Of a stretch of 14,081 nt of DNA, positions 12,496-14,081 are shown one piece after another. Within the stretch, counting starts at the first letter, position 1. Every line of letters starts with the position of its first letter. Made by a program: the position numbers and the translations under genes. Below the pieces are notes generated by a model, which ran no database searches, was not told the origin of the DNA, and saw nothing but the letters and a program-made list of their open reading frames with translations. The DNA comes from Caryophanales bacterium UBA4951 (lineage in GTDB: Bacteria > Bacillota_I > Bacilli_A > RFN20 > CAG-826): assembly GCA_002397465.1 (NCBI GenBank), contig DHAP01000004.1, positions 1-14,081 of the forward strand, read 5' to 3'.

Positions 12496-13269
12496 TCAAA
12501 TCCCCGATTCGTCGTTGACGAGTTGGGGTTTTTCTATGCCTTTTGGATAGGAGAAATAAGTGGCCATTATCAAAATGCTCACTCCTAATTGCTCAAAAGA
12601 GAGGGAGAAGAAAATGTTCGCTCCATATTTAGACGAAATCACGATGTCGATAACCGAGGCGACAAGGCCACATGTAGCCGTTAAGATACTAAGCCCCAAG
12701 AAAACACTCTTAAGGACGGCTATTTTCTTTGTTTTGAATGGGATGATGGCCATCAAGATGATCCTAAGAAGATTGATGATGGCAAACACTATCATCACTT
12801 GCACGACGACGAATAAATTGTCGATGGTTCCAGACCCTGAAGAGGAGGAAGAAGATGATTCGGCAATAGAGGAAGATGAGGATGCCATACCTTGAAATGA
12901 ACCAATAAGAGCCACGCCCAATAGGAGCGCAAACCCCAATATGATGGCGTAGACAATCCAAAATATCTCGAAAATTGAGGAACAGGCGATTGAAAGGCCT
13001 CTAGAGACGGTATTTTTCCTAACAACCGTCACCACAGAATAAGCGATGAGCAAAACGGAGCATATGGAAACGAAAACAAGGTAACCGATATTGCCTGAAA
13101 TATCATCCTTATTAAATATGAAAGAACTCAACAAATAGGCGAGGAAGAAAAGGGCGGCCGAAGCAGCTAAGATCCTGCTGACCAAGGGATTCTTTTGAGC
13201 GGGCCGTTTGTTTGACTGCTCTGAAATTGTAAAGGAATCCTTGGAATGTGTTTTGTTTTCCTCTTCCAT
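12496..13269 (-). CDS. Multi-pass membrane protein with polyserine loop, function unknown
   Basis: A 257-aa protein with a hydrophilic N-terminal tail (1-30) and about six hydrophobic segments (roughly 32-51, 61-83, 93-125, 151-175, 185-212, 218-240). Between the third and fourth lies a low-complexity loop (about 128-145) made almost only of serine with one glutamate. No family or catalytic motif is recognised. The ATG at 13269 has an AGAGGA Shine-Dalgarno and a TATAAT upstream. Its last dozen codons coincide with the metK terminator on the other strand. Confidence 0.75.
   Translation of the reverse strand: MEEENKTHSKDSFTISEQSNKRPAQKNPLVSRILAASAALFFLAYLLSSFIFNKDDISGNIGYLVFVSICSVLLIAYSVVTVVRKNTVSRGLSIACSSIFEIFWIVYAIILGFALLLGVALIGSFQGMASSSSSIAESSSSSSSGSGTIDNLFVVVQVMIVFAIINLLRIILMAIIPFKTKKIAVLKSVFLGLSILTATCGLVASVIDIVISSKYGANIFFSLSFEQLGVSILIMATYFSYPKGIEKPQLVNDESGI
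12502..12533 (+). terminator. Terminator of metK, inside the opposing gene
   Basis: 12-bp stem CCCCGATTCGTC/GACGAGTTGGGG (two wobbles), GTT loop, five T residues. It starts 9 bases after the metK stop and lies wholly within the coding end of the convergent membrane protein gene. Confidence 0.88.
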
Positions 13270-13289
13270 AAGCGTCCTCTAATACTCTA

Positions 13290-13295
13290 ATTATA
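13290..13295 (-). promoter_or_regulatory. -10 element of the membrane protein gene
   Basis: Perfect TATAAT on the minus strand, 20 bases before the ATG at 13269; the -35 is weak. The surrounding 13270-13423 spacer is AT-rich and holds divergent promoters for this gene and hpf. Confidence 0.5.
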
Positions 13296-13379
13296 ACTAT
13301 TTTTTAGGTGAAAAATTGTTTTATTCGATAAACACGGAAAAAAGTTTGTATTTCTCTTTAATTTTTTTGGGGCTTCGCT

Positions 13380-13414
13380 ACAATAAAGTTGTAAGGGGTT
13401 ACATCCCCCGGAGG
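13380..13414 (+). promoter_or_regulatory. hpf promoter -10 and leader hairpin
   Basis: TACAAT at 13380 is a plausible -10 with a poor -35. Just downstream a GGGG/CCCC hairpin with a six-base loop lies directly before the GGAGG Shine-Dalgarno and could influence translation. No sigma-B-like promoter is evident. Confidence 0.4.
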
Positions 13415-13423
13415 ACATAGATA

Positions 13424-13987
13424 ATGAAATATCAGATTATCGGGAAGAACATCGAGGTCACCGATGCTATTCGGGCTGACATCCAAAAGAAGCTTCACCG
13501 GATGGACAAGTACTTTGTCATCAATGACGAAGTCCTGTGCCGCGCGGTGGTTTGCTCCTTCAAAGTCGGCGCGAAAGTGGAGATCACGATTTTCACGAAA
13601 GAAATGGATTTCAGAGCTGAAGTACGCAACAACGATCTGTATGCCGCCGTCGATTCCGCTATCGACAAACTAGAAGACCAGATGAGAAGACTCAAGACGA
13701 GAATGGAGAGAGGCCACAATGCTGATATGGGCCTCGGACGTTCCATTGCCTTTCAGAATTTCCAAGAAGAGAATAAGCCAGAAGACAGTGAAGAAGTCGT
13801 TCGTACTAAATCGATCTATCTCGAGCCGATGACATTAGACGAGGCTATTATGAGGATGGATGCATTAGGGCATAGTTTCTTTGTCTACTTAGACTCAGAC
13901 GATGAAGAGATCTCAGTTGCTTACAAACGCTTGGATGGTGGCTATGGCGTCATACAAGCAGAGAATAAACTTCTTCCAGAAAAGTAA
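13424..13987 (+). CDS. hpf: Ribosome hibernation promoting factor, long form
   Basis: A 187-aa long-form HPF that pairs 70S ribosomes into inactive 100S dimers in slow growth. Residues about 1-95 are the HPF/RaiA domain that binds the 30S decoding region (MKYQIIGKNIEVTDAIRADIQKKL, then the basic RLKTRMER). A linker (96-125) leads to the C-terminal dimerisation domain (about 128-183: VRTKSIYLEPMTLDEAIMRMDALGHSFFVYLDSDDEEISVAYKRLDGGYGVI), very close to the B. subtilis HPF (YvyD) tail. The start has GGAGG nine bases upstream. A single-gene unit with a strong terminator. Confidence 0.97.
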   Translation: MKYQIIGKNIEVTDAIRADIQKKLHRMDKYFVINDEVLCRAVVCSFKVGAKVEITIFTKEMDFRAEVRNNDLYAAVDSAIDKLEDQMRRLKTRMERGHNADMGLGRSIAFQNFQEENKPEDSEEVVRTKSIYLEPMTLDEAIMRMDALGHSFFVYLDSDDEEISVAYKRLDGGYGVIQAENKLLPEK

Positions 13988-14006
13988 TATTGATTGACGA
14001 TTCTAC

Positions 14007-14035
14007 AAGCACGGGAAACCGTGCTTTTCTTTTGC
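14007..14035 (+). terminator. Terminator of hpf
   Basis: Perfect 8-bp stem AAGCACGG/CCGTGCTT with a GAAA loop and a T-rich tail. Nothing recognisable lies between it and the end of the window. Confidence 0.93.
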
Positions 14036-14081
14036 CTATAGTCAGCCCCTTTGCATGATTATTCATAAACTCCTAGGTGCA

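Noticed and set aside
13270..13423. raiA-motif structured RNA upstream of hpf.
   Set aside because: The spacer is short, AT-rich and split between two promoters; only a small GGGG/CCCC hairpin is present.
1..14081. CRISPR arrays, insertion sequences or phage genes.
   Set aside because: No regularly spaced repeats, transposase motifs, terminal inverted repeats or phage proteins were seen.

Overview
The window looks like a compact, moderate-GC genome of a low-GC Gram-positive lineage: Bacillota, most likely a Bacilli/Erysipelotrichia- or Mollicutes-like uncultured gut bacterium. Support comes from the B. subtilis-like pgi/yugI association, long-form HPF, MgtE, ABC-F, a TSCPD protein, dense tRNAs with encoded CCA, and U-tract terminators everywhere. 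TGA is a normal stop here (pgi, ispD, mgtE and the polyserine membrane gene end in it; the ispD TGA overlaps the next ATG), so the Mycoplasma code is not used. The taxonomic call is inference.

Layout. 1-302: no confident gene, possible debris of an older gene. 303-1113 (minus): a MntA-HepT type toxin-antitoxin pair whose nucleotidyltransferase antitoxin carries its own XRE DNA-binding domain. 1114-1350: control region of that pair plus a GC-rich, highly foldable stretch that may be a small RNA. 1360-1814 (minus): five tRNA genes (Val, Tyr, Gln, Lys, Leu) behind a strong promoter. 1921-4331 (minus): an ispD-S1 protein-pgi operon. 4368-5283 (minus): a separately transcribed HAD phosphatase. 5337-5899 (plus): a LemA-like membrane-anchored protein. 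5896-8251 (minus): an ABC-F ATPase and a SAM-dependent methyltransferase, then a single tRNA-Leu(GAG). 8464-10026 (minus): mgtE. 10121-11081 (plus): pduL plus a translationally coupled TSCPD protein. 11092-12533 (plus): metK behind a structured attenuator leader. 12496-13295 (minus): a polyserine-loop membrane protein. 13424-14035 (plus): hpf.

Most genes are housekeeping: glycolysis (pgi), isoprenoid precursors (ispD), Mg2+ uptake (mgtE), acyl-phosphate metabolism (pduL), SAM synthesis (metK), ribosome hibernation (hpf) and ribosome-associated factors (S1 protein, ABC-F). The toxin-antitoxin pair is the clear accessory element.

The least expected pattern is in gene starts. Several genes have no Shine-Dalgarno sequence; instead a -10 hexamer ends 6-7 bases before the ATG (antitoxin, ispD, LemA-like gene, methyltransferase; 10 bases for the ABC-F gene), which predicts leaderless mRNAs. 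Neighbours (pgi, mgtE, pduL, metK, hpf) have clear Shine-Dalgarno sites. This pattern also moves the ispD start inward; the HAD start moves inward because a consensus promoter lies inside the longer reading frame. The other leads are the unassigned folded RNA at 1192-1350 and the metK leader, which resembles the S-box clan in layout but not in its most conserved segments.
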